Source: Bacteroidota bacterium
GTDB lineage: Bacteria; Bacteroidota; Bacteroidia; Chitinophagales; LD1
Direction of reading: 5' to 3'
Assembly: GCA_018267365.1 (NCBI GenBank)
Contig: JAFDYQ010000013.1
Span: 41,541 to 105,540, forward strand
Length of the DNA: 64,000 nucleotides
Shown: in pieces, positions 26,811 to 35,357 of the stretch
How positions within the stretch are numbered: position 1 is the first letter of the stretch
Layout of the letters: each line of letters opens with the position of its first letter
Notes under the pieces: generated by a model
What the model was told of the DNA's origin: nothing
The model's input: only the letters and a program-made list of their open reading frames with translations
Databases searched by the model: none
Program-made: the position numbers and the translations under genes

Positions 26811-27902
26811 TTATCCTACCGGCGGCGGTGGTGGCACATGGCTGAAGACGCTATTGAGCTCTACCACATTGCCGGCCTGTGCCCAGGCGGCCATGCCTGC
26901 CTTCCACACCAGTGTATCGCGCGTGAAGGAGCCGCTCTGCGCCTGCTGTGCTATCTGCTCCAGCGTGTATGGCCCTGCCTGCTGCCCATTGACCGCGGTG
27001 AAGAAAGCCATAGGCTGCGGAGGGGGAGGAGGGGTATTGGCATTCTGCTGTGCCTGGTTAAAGTTATTGGCAACGATATTGCCGAGGCCCACGCCTACGC
27101 CTATGCCGATACCGGCACCACCTATGCCCTCATTGGCAGCGGCGGTCTGTATGCTCTGCGTAGTGCGAAACTGTGCCAGCTTCTGCATATCCAGCTTATT
27201 GAGGCGCGAGTAGTCGAATATCTCTTTCTTCAGCTCCTCCGGCATAGAGACATTCTCTATCAGAAACTTTGTAATGGTCAGGCCGTACGCTGTGAAATCC
27301 TGATTCAGCTTCTCCTGCACCATGGTGCTCAGCTCCTCCAGATTAGACGCAAATTTCTCGATAGGAAAATTGCCATTGCCCACTGCCGTGGTAAACTTGG
27401 TCATGATCAGGCTGCGCAGCTGGCCATTGATCTCGTCTGCAGTGTAGAGGCCATTGGTACCGGCTACCTCTTTGATAAATTTGCCACCATCAGTGACGCG
27501 ATAGGCAAAGGAGCCAAAAGCACGCAGCTCTATCATGCCAAAGCGGTCATCGCTCACGGTGATAGGATTCTTAGTACCCCAGCGCTGGTCTACAAACTGG
27601 CGCGTAGAGACGAAGAACACATCCGCCTTGAACGGGCTCTCAAAGCCATACTTCCAGCCGCGCAGTGTGGCCAGTATCGGCATATTCTGCGTAGAGAGCG
27701 TGTAGAGGCCCGGCTGGTACACATCGGCTATCGTACCCTCATTGAGAAATACGGCCTGCTGCGACTCGCGCACGGTCAGCTTGGCGTTCATTTTTATCTC
27801 ATTCTCATAGCGGGGAAACTTCCAGACGATCGTATCGCTGCTATTGTCCGTCCACTCTATGATGTCGATGAACTCATTCCTGAGCTTATCAAAAAATCCC
27901 AT
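26811..27902 (-). CDS. SPFH-domain protein with C-terminal GYF_2 domain
   Basis: A 363-residue protein of the virion-core-like SPFH family (opening GFFDKLRNEFIDIIEW; NAKLTVRESQQAVFLNEG). A glycine-rich hinge (GIGGAGIGIGVGVGLGN) and a proline run follow. The last ~55 residues form a GYF_2 domain (GQQAGPYTLEQI ... DTLVWKAGMAAWAQAG). Such proteins scaffold membrane microdomains or protein assemblies. It is followed on the same strand by the zinc-ribbon TIM44-like gene, with a terminator in between. Confidence 0.85.
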   Translation of the reverse strand: MGFFDKLRNEFIDIIEWTDNSSDTIVWKFPRYENEIKMNAKLTVRESQQAVFLNEGTIADVYQPGLYTLSTQNMPILATLRGWKYGFESPFKADVFFVSTRQFVDQRWGTKNPITVSDDRFGMIELRAFGSFAYRVTDGGKFIKEVAGTNGLYTADEINGQLRSLIMTKFTTAVGNGNFPIEKFASNLEELSTMVQEKLNQDFTAYGLTITKFLIENVSMPEELKKEIFDYSRLNKLDMQKLAQFRTTQSIQTAAANEGIGGAGIGIGVGVGLGNIVANNFNQAQQNANTPPPPPQPMAFFTAVNGQQAGPYTLEQIAQQAQSGSFTRDTLVWKAGMAAWAQAGNVVELNSVFSHVPPPPPVG

Positions 27903-28059
27903 GTTGTTTGGTTTTGGTGATTGGTGAATTGGTTTTACTCACTTGCTCCCGCAAGCTTATGAAAGATTAGTCGAACTGTCAAGCCAAATATTGTAAAGCG
28001 CGACATTGATTTTAGTGGGAAATCGGAAGTCCGGGAGATTTACGGATAGCAGTGACCGC

Positions 28060-28108
28060 TGTTCCGTTCCACTTCTTGTTCCACCGTTTTTGTTCCACTC
28101 TGTTTCTC
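28060..28108 (-). repeat. GTGGAAC repeat family, partial copy C
   Basis: On the minus strand three GTGGAAC units in a row end in GTGGAACGGAACA, matching the core of the larger copies at 30066 and 31892. It lies in the ~290-bp gap between the RepA-like and SPFH genes. The rest of that gap shows nothing clear. Confidence 0.65.
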
Positions 28109-28188
28109 CTAAAATAAAAAACCGGAGGTCACAGGCCGTAGCCACGCCACCGCACCTGCTCCTCCGGAGTATATCATGCTGATAAAAG

Positions 28189-29658
28189 CTACGCTGCTTT
28201 TTTCTCTGCCTCTGCACGCTTCAGGTAGCGGTGTACGGTGGTGAGCGGTATCACGAGTTTCTCGGCTATCTCGCGCTGTGTCATGCCTGCGTCGGCCATA
28301 TCTTTCACGGCGGCTATTTTGTTGCCCATCTCTTTGTCCTTCATCTCGCGCAGGTGATCGGCCTCACGGGCAAAGCCCATAAACTCAAACCCAAGGAAGT
28401 TATACGGCTTGGTGATCTGGCAGAGGCAGACGTTATCGCCCTCGTAGAGCTTTTCGCCCACGCGGTGCTTGATCTGTTTGAGATAAAGTATACGCGGGTC
28501 ACGGTGACTTTTGCCTATGGCAAACATGCTGTCCGTCAGGTTACTGAATTGCTTGGAACCTTGCAGGTGGTTCTCCTCTATGGGCCGTGTCGTATCGCGC
28601 TTGGGTGTATGCGCTATGACCAGCATAGAGACCTTCATTTTCTTCTTCACCCGGTTCAGCATCTCCATGATCGGGTAGGCATCTTTGGCGCGCTCATTGT
28701 CACTGCGCAGTGCGGTCAGGTTGTCTATGATCACCACCTTGACGCCGGTCTGCTTTATCTGCCAGGCTATCTGCGCATAGAGATAGGTCTCAAAGGTGCT
28801 GTAGCCCCACTGGCGGTAGTCATCGTCCATGTCTATCTCAGCGCGGTATAGCTGGCGGGAGAACCGATACGGGTCCTGATAGTCTGCCGTGTAGCGTCCC
28901 TGAAACTGCTTGGCCGTCAGTTCAAAGTCAAAGTACAAGACCGGCTGCGCCTCGGCCTCCATGCGAAACGGCCCGATAGGCACACCACGGCTGATGCTAT
29001 CAGCTATCTGCACGGCCAGGATAGACTTGCCCAGATTGGTGTTGGCAAAGAGGATGCACAGGTCGCGCTCATACCAGAAGCTGTCAAAGAGCGCCATCGG
29101 CTCCGGCTCAGTGGCTGCCTGGTCTACCCAGTCGTCCATAGCCTGTGTTTTAAAGAGATTACCCTCTGAAGTCTCGTCCAGCGCTGCGTCTATGCGGTCC
29201 AGCTCGGCACGGGTCTGTGGCGGTACCTGGCTGTAGTGATGGTCTATATCTGCCGGTACGTCATTGGGCTTTAGCGCGGCCTGTCGTGCCATCTCGCGGA
29301 CCTCGGCAGAGCGGAGCTCCAGATCGTCCAGCAGTTTTTGTGGTACAAAGGGCCCACGTGACGTCTCAGCCTGTGCTGCGGCCTCCCGCATACGTGCCTC
29401 CGCCTGCTCCCGCGCTATCTGCTCTGCTATATTCTTCTGCATCTCTGCGCCTACCAGGTCTGCGCGGTGGAGGGTCTCCTTGTCAGGCAGGTAGGGCGTC
29501 AGGCCGTCACGCTCGGCCTGCGCGCGTAGGGCAGCCTGCTCCCGCTCCCGCAGCTCAGTGAGGCTCGCGGCGGGGTTATTCCAGTCAGGGATGATGAGTT
29601 TGGATGATTTGGTCACGGGTGTCATACCCGGAGGCAGTGGCCTCTTTGGATGATCCAT
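28189..29658 (-). CDS. RepA-like AAA (RecA-fold) ATPase with C-terminal HTH
   Basis: A 489-residue protein. A long charged, probably coiled N-terminal part (~200 residues) precedes a RecA/RepA-helicase-like core: ANTNLGKS as Walker A (the first glycine replaced by alanine), VLYFDFE, a Walker B strand VKVVIIDNL and VSMLVIAHTPKRD. The last ~40 residues form a helix-turn-helix (MTQREIAEKLVIPLTTVHRYL). This is the type of ATPase found in plasmids, mobilizable islands and phages, related to hexameric RepA helicases. No integrase or relaxase is nearby. It may be a relic of an element or a domesticated gene. Confidence 0.7.
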   Translation of the reverse strand: MDHPKRPLPPGMTPVTKSSKLIIPDWNNPAASLTELREREQAALRAQAERDGLTPYLPDKETLHRADLVGAEMQKNIAEQIAREQAEARMREAAAQAETSRGPFVPQKLLDDLELRSAEVREMARQAALKPNDVPADIDHHYSQVPPQTRAELDRIDAALDETSEGNLFKTQAMDDWVDQAATEPEPMALFDSFWYERDLCILFANTNLGKSILAVQIADSISRGVPIGPFRMEAEAQPVLYFDFELTAKQFQGRYTADYQDPYRFSRQLYRAEIDMDDDYRQWGYSTFETYLYAQIAWQIKQTGVKVVIIDNLTALRSDNERAKDAYPIMEMLNRVKKKMKVSMLVIAHTPKRDTTRPIEENHLQGSKQFSNLTDSMFAIGKSHRDPRILYLKQIKHRVGEKLYEGDNVCLCQITKPYNFLGFEFMGFAREADHLREMKDKEMGNKIAAVKDMADAGMTQREIAEKLVIPLTTVHRYLKRAEAEKKAA

Positions 29659-29918
29659 AGGTTATATGGGTTTTGAAGTGATAAAAAAAGAAAGAGCTAA
29701 AACGGTATAGGAGAGAAGCCGTGCGCACAGCTGAAAAAAGCACCTGAAAGTACCGTCACTATCAGCTTTGAAATATGATGCAAATATAGCAAAATAAATC
29801 AGAATACATAAATAAGGCTATTTATGGAAAGGCTGTTTTTGCCGCTCCGGCAGGCTGAAATCGTTGCTATCACTGGCTTTGCTGTGTGAATAATTCTTTG
29901 CAAGAAAAAAGCGATCGC

Positions 29919-30055
29919 CGTCATTGCGAGGAGGCACGACGAAGCAATCTGGAATGCGCTGATCATGGAGTACACCATACCCACTACGGATGCCCTACGA
30001 TGTCTTTAGCTCCGGATTGCCACGTCGTACCGAGGCGGTACTCCTCGCAATGACG
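29919..30055. repeat. Inverted REP/MITE-like element
   Basis: CGTCATTGCGAGGAG with CGACG and AATC (29919-29952) returns as an imperfect inverted copy (30012-30055, ending CTCCTCGCAATGACG). About 60 bp separate the arms. Sequences of this type are commonly interspersed in Bacteroidota genomes. It does not overlap a gene. Confidence 0.65.
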
Positions 30056-30065
30056 ATGCGCGGGG

Positions 30066-30221
30066 CGTGTTCCATTCTGTTCCACTCTATAGGTGCCCAT
30101 GTAGGTGGAACAAAAGTGGAACAGAAAGTGGAACAAACCAGTGGAACAAAAAGTGGAACGGAACAAGAATGCTCTCACTTTGTCATACTGATCCGCCTCG
30201 GCGGAGAAGTGTCTTTGCTTT
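30066..30221 (+). repeat. GTGGAAC repeat element, copy A (left of HEPN gene)
   Basis: A ~156-bp element that starts CGTGTTCCAT and contains five GTGGAAC units spaced 11-13 bp. It then runs through AACAAGAATG and TTTGTCATACTGA to GTCTTTGCTT. Copy B at 31892-32048 is its inverted partner with clearly similar sequence along the whole length. Confidence 0.8.
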
Positions 30222-30315
30222 CTGATAAGGCCCGAGGCTATCTCACACAGGCCTACCGTCCAAACGCTGTCCCCGGTTGTGCGTCCTCGCCAACCGGTAG
30301 GCTGGGGGCGCGCCT

Positions 30316-30339
30316 GTGATCGGCGGGGACGCCGACCAC
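30316..30339 (-). terminator. Hairpin just after the HEPN gene stop
   Basis: GTGATCGGCG and CGCCGACCAC pair almost fully with a 4-nt loop, ~10 bp beyond the stop at 30349. It lacks a T-run, so termination is uncertain. Confidence 0.35.
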
Positions 30340-30348
30340 GGACAATAT

Positions 30349-31608
30349 TTATTCAATTATTCGAGAGTTAAATCTAATTACTTCCTCTGCTATAAACCTA
30401 AGCAGCGGGATTTCTTTCGCCAACGAATTGTCGTCTATAAATGGTTTGTATACGTCTCCTCCGCCTTCTTTACTGTGAACAATTGCATTGCGTAGCCCAT
30501 ATATCCTATTCGCAATCGCTCTAATTACAACCTCCTTTGTCGTCGAAATGTCTTGAAGATTAAATTTACCTTTATCTGATACTAGAAATACAGAGGTTTT
30601 ATAATAGTCTTTTAATGTCAAGTCATATTGATCTAACTCATCAGAAACAAGTGAAAAGTCTACCATTTTATCTAAGACTAGATATAATGCTTGCAATTCG
30701 CTATAAACTAATCTTCCATCTGTCTCAACTTTAGTCTGTCCTTGAATATATCTAATCAATTTACGTATCTCAGTCGATTTTTTGTATGAGAAACTGCTAG
30801 ATGTTAGTCGTGCTTTAACTGAATGGACTAAATACTCATCAAAAACCTGATTGAAAAAGTGCTCAATAATGTGATAATAGGACAGAAAGACTGCCATGAT
30901 ATTAATTGACGACTGTGCCATTAAAAAATGATCCACGAGAACATCAATATATATTCTTCTGGGTGGATCTATATCTTGTATTCTACTTTTTCGATACCTT
31001 TTTAGTCGCATTAATTTGTCGTTGCTGTCACCAGCTCCCGACTCGATCAATGATACTCCTACATTATAATTAACATTAAAAAGAAATGCTTTTGCCCGAG
31101 ATTTAAACTCAGTAATCTTCATCGGAGCAGTGGACCTTATTTTAAGCGTTCGCAGCCCAAGACAAACTCCGACAATGTCAAGAAAACCAAGGTCAGTTGT
31201 AGTAGCTAGTCGCCGAAGGCGATAAATAGCATATATCCCTTTAAATTCGGCGGTCTTTAAAATGTAATTAAGAACAAATAGGTGGCTTCCATAAAATAAC
31301 TCATAAGTTATATTGTTTTCTTGATCTTCAATTAGTGTTTTGCTTTCCAATAAAAGTGGCCGTGCGACTCTTCCTTCGCTAACGTCAATTATTTGAGATT
31401 CGTAAAAGGTTGGGAATATAAGGTGACAGTTTCCTTCAACTTTGTTTTTTTCAGCTATGCTTATTAATTTAATAATATCCGCGTGAAACAGTGTATATGT
31501 ACCTACTTCTGATACTTGAAGGGAGATTTTGTTTTCATCAAAGACTATTTCAGCTCCTCTGATATTCACTGTTTTAAGCTTTGATATAAAGTTTGAAAGA
31601 GTATCCAT
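30349..31608 (-). CDS. HEPN-like protein with RNxxxH motif, putative defence RNase
   Basis: A 419-residue, helix-rich protein of unknown family. The C-terminal region contains RNAIVH (R373 to H378) within a predicted helix (IANRIYGLRNAIVHSKEG). This fits the R-x4-6-H active site of HEPN ribonucleases, such as ApeA-type abortive-infection proteins. The N-terminal half is beta-rich and may be a sensor domain. Base composition is far more AT-rich than neighbours, and the gene is enclosed by inverted repeats; both suggest transfer. The 18-bp palindrome at 31655-31672 lies upstream. Function is inferred from one motif and context. Confidence 0.6.
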   Translation of the reverse strand: MDTLSNFISKLKTVNIRGAEIVFDENKISLQVSEVGTYTLFHADIIKLISIAEKNKVEGNCHLIFPTFYESQIIDVSEGRVARPLLLESKTLIEDQENNITYELFYGSHLFVLNYILKTAEFKGIYAIYRLRRLATTTDLGFLDIVGVCLGLRTLKIRSTAPMKITEFKSRAKAFLFNVNYNVGVSLIESGAGDSNDKLMRLKRYRKSRIQDIDPPRRIYIDVLVDHFLMAQSSINIMAVFLSYYHIIEHFFNQVFDEYLVHSVKARLTSSSFSYKKSTEIRKLIRYIQGQTKVETDGRLVYSELQALYLVLDKMVDFSLVSDELDQYDLTLKDYYKTSVFLVSDKGKFNLQDISTTKEVVIRAIANRIYGLRNAIVHSKEGGGDVYKPFIDDNSLAKEIPLLRFIAEEVIRFNSRIIE

Positions 31609-31654
31609 TTCTTTTGATTTAATATAAATAAGGGTAATTATTACAACTAAAACA

Positions 31655-31672
31655 ATACCTAAAAATAGGTAT
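31655..31672. promoter_or_regulatory. 18-bp palindrome upstream of the HEPN gene
   Basis: ATACCTA, AAAA, TAGGTAT form a perfect inverted repeat 46 bp before the start codon at 31608. It may be an operator or short hairpin in the leader. Confidence 0.4.
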
Positions 31673-31705
31673 ATGCCATTCGATGCAAAGCCTGTTCGAT
31701 GGCAC

Positions 31706-31766
31706 GTTAAGATACTTCACTATCGCTCAGTATGACAAAGGCGAGAGAATCTTGTTCCGTTCCATT
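31706..31766 (-). repeat. Degenerate partial copy D of the repeat family
   Basis: Contains GATACTTCAC, CAGTATGACAAAG and TTGTTCCGTTCCA in the same order as copy B at 31892, but is shorter and lacks most GTGGAAC units. It sits between the HEPN gene and copy B in the ~480-bp gene-free stretch 31609-32086. Confidence 0.55.
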
Positions 31767-31891
31767 TCTTCGCCGTTGTTGGTGTTTAGTGAAGCGCCAC
31801 CAACAACTATCGCTGGCTAGGGGTAATTTTTCCGTTCAATAGCCATTGAACGGCCCTTGAACACTAGACGGGATAGATAGGGGCTTGATGG

Positions 31892-32048
31892 CAAGCAAAG
31901 ATACTTCTTCGCCGATGCGGGTCAGTATGACAAAGTAGGACATTCTTGTTCCGTTCCACTTCTTGTTCCACTGGTTTTGTTCCACTTTCCTGTTCCACTT
32001 TTGTTTCACCCGCATGGGCACCTGTAGAGTGGAACAAGATGGAACACG
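31892..32048 (-). repeat. GTGGAAC repeat element, copy B (right of HEPN gene)
   Basis: On the minus strand it reads like copy A: CGTGTTCCAT at the outer end (32048), a run of GTGGAAC units, AACAAGAATG, TTTGTCATACTGA and CTTTGCTTG at the inner end (31892). Differences are scattered substitutions and 1-bp indels. Confidence 0.8.
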
Positions 32049-32086
32049 GCTTTTGATAGCCGTTCAATTAAATGGTATATTGGAAT

Positions 32087-32899
32087 ATGAAAACCAATTT
32101 CCCTTTCAACCAATACTCCACCACGGCTGCCCTCTATGACCTGGATACGCGGCAGAAGACCAAGGATGACGTTGTGTTCTACACCTCTTATTGCGGCAAC
32201 CCTCCCGGTAGTGTGCTGGAGCTATGCTGTGGTACAGGCCGCGTAGCTATCCCGCTGGCCACGCAGGGGCTGGAGGTGACGGGCCTCGATATTTCTCCTG
32301 CTATGCTGGAGGTCTTTGGCGAGAAACTAAGCGCGCAGCCGGAGGCTGTGCAGGAACGCATTAAGATCGTGCAGGCCGACATGACCGCCTTTGACCTTGG
32401 TCAGAAGTTTCGGTATATCATCATACCGTTTAGTTCCTTTCAGGGCCTGACAGCGGATGAAGATATCACTGCTTGCCTGGATTGTATTCATCGTCACCTC
32501 ACTGACGATGGAGCGTTTATCGTTCATACCTTTCGTCCACTGATGCAGCTGAATGCGGATAACTGGGTGACGACAGAAGAGACCACCACCATAGAGCAAC
32601 GGGATGAGAACAATGTTCGACGCTTCAAGCGCACCGGCCTCAATAAGACTATCAATACCGATACGCAGATTATGTTTAGCGATAGCATCTTCTATACTTA
32701 TGACGAGAATGGAAACGAGACACAGCGCCTAGTGGAGCATCTGCGACTGAAATACTACTATCAGGAGCAGCTGGAAAAACTAGTGACAGACAACGGCTTT
32801 GCCGTAAAAGAAGTTTTCGGTTACTATGACCGCAGTCCGGTTACTGACGCTTCTACAGAGATGATATTGGTGTGTGGGAAAGCATATTCTGCCATCTAG
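32087..32899 (+). CDS. Class I SAM-dependent methyltransferase
   Basis: About 270 residues with motif I VLELCCGTGRVAIPLA, the acidic end of strand 2 (GLDISPAML) and motif II/III region IKIVQADMTAF. A typical cytosolic small-molecule or unknown-substrate methyltransferase. ATG 32087 is preferred to ATG 32072 because it follows the A-rich leader. It lies just outside repeat copy B. Confidence 0.85.
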   Translation: MKTNFPFNQYSTTAALYDLDTRQKTKDDVVFYTSYCGNPPGSVLELCCGTGRVAIPLATQGLEVTGLDISPAMLEVFGEKLSAQPEAVQERIKIVQADMTAFDLGQKFRYIIIPFSSFQGLTADEDITACLDCIHRHLTDDGAFIVHTFRPLMQLNADNWVTTEETTTIEQRDENNVRRFKRTGLNKTINTDTQIMFSDSIFYTYDENGNETQRLVEHLRLKYYYQEQLEKLVTDNGFAVKEVFGYYDRSPVTDASTEMILVCGKAYSAI

Positions 32900-32924
32900 G
32901 GATGTACAGGGTGCAAGAGGCTAT

Positions 32925-33041
32925 TTTGTCATTCCGTCGGCTTGCGCAGCCTGTCTGCCGATAGGCAGGCTTGCCAGAGGAATCTTGTATTGTGCAAATG
33001 TGCCAATACAGGATGTCTCCGCTGCGCTGCGACATGACAAA
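32925..33041. repeat. Interspersed inverted-repeat element
   Basis: TTTGTCAT near 32925-32932 and ATGACAAA at 33034-33041 bound a ~117-bp segment. Inside are the hairpin arms GCCTGTCTGCC/GGCAGGC and the sequence GAGGAATCTTGTATTG. This looks like the intergenic REP-like repeats common in the phylum. Together with the following GC-rich fragment it fills the 268-bp gap before the GH92 gene. Confidence 0.5.
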
Positions 33042-33167
33042 TGCGTTTGTCCCTCTGTGTTTCCTCCGTGCCCCTGCCTTTGCCGGCGGGCAGGCTCTGT
33101 GAAGTGAAAACAGGAGTTTGGTTTTAACATCGAAAAATCAGATGTTTACCATATATCACCAATCTAC

Positions 33168-35357
33168 ATGAAGCAACTACTATTCTGCCTCCTCCTCGCC
33201 ACCTCGGCCTTCGCACAAAAAGACTATACGCAATACGTAGACCCCTTCGTCGGTACTGGTGGGCATGGGCATACGTTTCCGGGGCCTACGATGCCCTTTG
33301 GTATGGTGCAGGTCGGCCCTGATACGCGGCTGAAGACCTGGGACGGCTGCTCCGGCTACCACTACTCTGATGGCAAGATATTCGGCTTCTCGCACACGCA
33401 CCTGAGCGGCACCGGCTGCTCTGACTATGGCGATGTGCTGCTGGTACCGGAGGTGGGCAAGCCGAAGTTCAAAAGCAGCCAGTATGCGCAGAGCTTTGAC
33501 AAGAAGAATGAGAAGGCCTCTGTGGGCTACTACTCGGTAGAGCTGGCTAATAAGGTGAAGGTAGAGCTGACCGCCACGACTCGCGCGGCACTGCACAAGT
33601 ATACGTTCCCTAAAACGACACAGGCTGACATCGTGCTCGACCTCAATCACCGCGATGAGCTGAAGTACGGCGAGATCAATTTCAACGGCAATAGCGAGAT
33701 CACCGGTGCGCGTATCAGCCACGCATGGGCAGATAGCCAGATCGTGTACTTTGTGATCCAGTTCTCCAAGCCGTTTAAGAAGTTCGGCATCAGCAATGGC
33801 CCTGTGCTGCACGAGGGGATGCGCAGCATGTCAGACACCGACCTGAAGGGCTATGTGAGCTTTGAGACCAATGAGGGCGAGGCGATCTATGCGCGCGTGG
33901 GCATCTCTGCCGTGAGCATAGACGGCGCGAAGAAGAACCTCGAGGCCGAGCTGAACAACTGGGACTTTGACAAGACGGTAGCTGCCGCTAAAGAAGCCTG
34001 GAACAAGGAACTCGGCAAGATAGAGATACAGAGCAGCGACCCGGCCGTGATGCGCACCTTCTACAGTGCCATGTACCACGCCATGATCCCGCCCAATATC
34101 TATCAGGATGTAGACGGCCAGTACCGCGGTCGTGACCTCGCCGTGCATGAGGCAAAGAATTTCAACTACTATACTGTCTTCTCCCTGTGGGATACCTACC
34201 GCGCGCTGCACCCGCTGCTCACGCTGATAGACAAGAAGCGCTCGTCAGACTTCATCAATACGTTCACCACGCAGTACGAGCAGGGTGGCCTGCTGCCCGT
34301 GTGGGAGCTCTCTGCCTGCGAGACCAACTGTATGATAGGCTACCACGCCGTGCCGGTGATCACCGAGGCCGTGATGAAAGATGTGAAGGGCTTTGATGCC
34401 AATAAGGCACTGGAGGCGATGAAGAAAAGCGCCATGGAAGACCGCAACGGCCTGCGCGACTACAAGGCGCATGGCTATATCAAGATGTCAGGCGCGCATG
34501 AAAATGTGAGCCGCACCCTGGAGTATGCCTACGACGACTGGTGCATAGCGCAGGTGGCAAAGAAACTGGGCAAGACCGATGACTACAACTACTACATCAA
34601 GCGCGCGCAGAACTACAAGAATCTCTACGACCCGTCTACAGGCTTCATGCGCCCGAGGGAGAGTTCTTTCCTCTCGCCGTTTGATCCATACGAGGTCAAT
34701 CACAACTACACCGAGGGCAATGCCTGGCAGTATTCTTTCTACGTGCCGCAAGACTTGTCGGGTCAGATGAAGCTGATGGGTGGCAAGGAGAAGTTGGCCG
34801 ATAAGTTGGACTCGATCTTCAACACCTCTCCCGTACTGCACGGCCACAAACAACCCGACATCTCCGGCATGATAGGCCAGTATGCCCACGGCAATGAGCC
34901 GAGCCACCAGATAGCGTATGAGTACGACTACGCCGGCCAGCCGTGGAAGACGCAGGCTATGGTACGCCGCATAGATGGCGAGATGTATCGCGACCAGCCC
35001 GATGGCCTCAGCGGCAATGAGGACTGCGGCCAGATGAGCGCCTGGTATATCTTCAGCGTGATGGGCTTCTACCCTGTGTGCCCGGGCAGCGATCAGTATG
35101 CTATCGGCTCTCCGCTGGCAGACCTGGTCACCATGCACCTGGAGAATGGCAAAGCCTTTACGGTGAAAGCGAACAATAACGCAAAGGGCAATGTCTATAT
35201 CCAATCAGCTAAACTAAACGGCGCGAACTATAACAAGTCCTACATCACCTACGAGGATATAGCCAAAGGCGGCGAGATAGAGTTTGAGATGGGGCCACAG
35301 CCTAATAAGGCATGGGGATCATCAGATGCCGATGTGCCGGTGACTAAGATAGACTGA
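33168..35357 (+). CDS. GH92 family alpha-1,2-mannosidase
   Basis: A 729-residue secreted glycoside hydrolase. A signal peptide of ~17 residues (ends SAFA) is followed by the GH92 opening VDPFVGTGGHGHTFPG and DGCSGYHYSDGKIFGFSHTH. The catalytic-domain segments GNEPSHQIAYEYDYAG and PDGLSGNEDCGQMSAWYIF are also present. GH92 enzymes are calcium-dependent exo-mannosidases that trim N-glycans or mannan in the periplasm. The stop overlaps the next start (TGATG), placing it first in a three-gene operon with a sugar transporter. Confidence 0.95.
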   Translation: MKQLLFCLLLATSAFAQKDYTQYVDPFVGTGGHGHTFPGPTMPFGMVQVGPDTRLKTWDGCSGYHYSDGKIFGFSHTHLSGTGCSDYGDVLLVPEVGKPKFKSSQYAQSFDKKNEKASVGYYSVELANKVKVELTATTRAALHKYTFPKTTQADIVLDLNHRDELKYGEINFNGNSEITGARISHAWADSQIVYFVIQFSKPFKKFGISNGPVLHEGMRSMSDTDLKGYVSFETNEGEAIYARVGISAVSIDGAKKNLEAELNNWDFDKTVAAAKEAWNKELGKIEIQSSDPAVMRTFYSAMYHAMIPPNIYQDVDGQYRGRDLAVHEAKNFNYYTVFSLWDTYRALHPLLTLIDKKRSSDFINTFTTQYEQGGLLPVWELSACETNCMIGYHAVPVITEAVMKDVKGFDANKALEAMKKSAMEDRNGLRDYKAHGYIKMSGAHENVSRTLEYAYDDWCIAQVAKKLGKTDDYNYYIKRAQNYKNLYDPSTGFMRPRESSFLSPFDPYEVNHNYTEGNAWQYSFYVPQDLSGQMKLMGGKEKLADKLDSIFNTSPVLHGHKQPDISGMIGQYAHGNEPSHQIAYEYDYAGQPWKTQAMVRRIDGEMYRDQPDGLSGNEDCGQMSAWYIFSVMGFYPVCPGSDQYAIGSPLADLVTMHLENGKAFTVKANNNAKGNVYIQSAKLNGANYNKSYITYEDIAKGGEIEFEMGPQPNKAWGSSDADVPVTKID

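Larger units (their letters stand above)
29659..30348. other. 690-bp gene-free, repeat-rich stretch
   Basis: It holds the inverted repeat at 29919-30055, repeat copy A at 30066-30221 and a hairpin at 30316-30339. There are no convincing coding frames; the small ORFs run through repeats. An upstream AT-rich part (29750-29830) may carry the promoter of the RepA-like gene, but no TAnnTTTG box was recognised. Confidence 0.6.
30066..32048. mobile_element. Possible repeat-bounded cassette carrying the HEPN gene
   Basis: Two inverted ~156-bp repeats enclose a single AT-rich gene (30349-31608). No transposase, integrase or target-site duplication is seen, so mobility by an enzyme acting in trans, or by recombination between repeats, is only inferred. 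Confidence 0.35.

Noticed and set aside
26796..27920. 374-codon plus-strand ORF opposite the SPFH gene
   Set aside because: Shadow frame; the minus strand has recognisable SPFH and GYF domains.
28060..32048. GTGGAAC repeats as a CRISPR array
   Set aside because: Units are 7 bp at 11-13 bp spacing, far too short and without unique ~30-bp spacers; no cas genes nearby.
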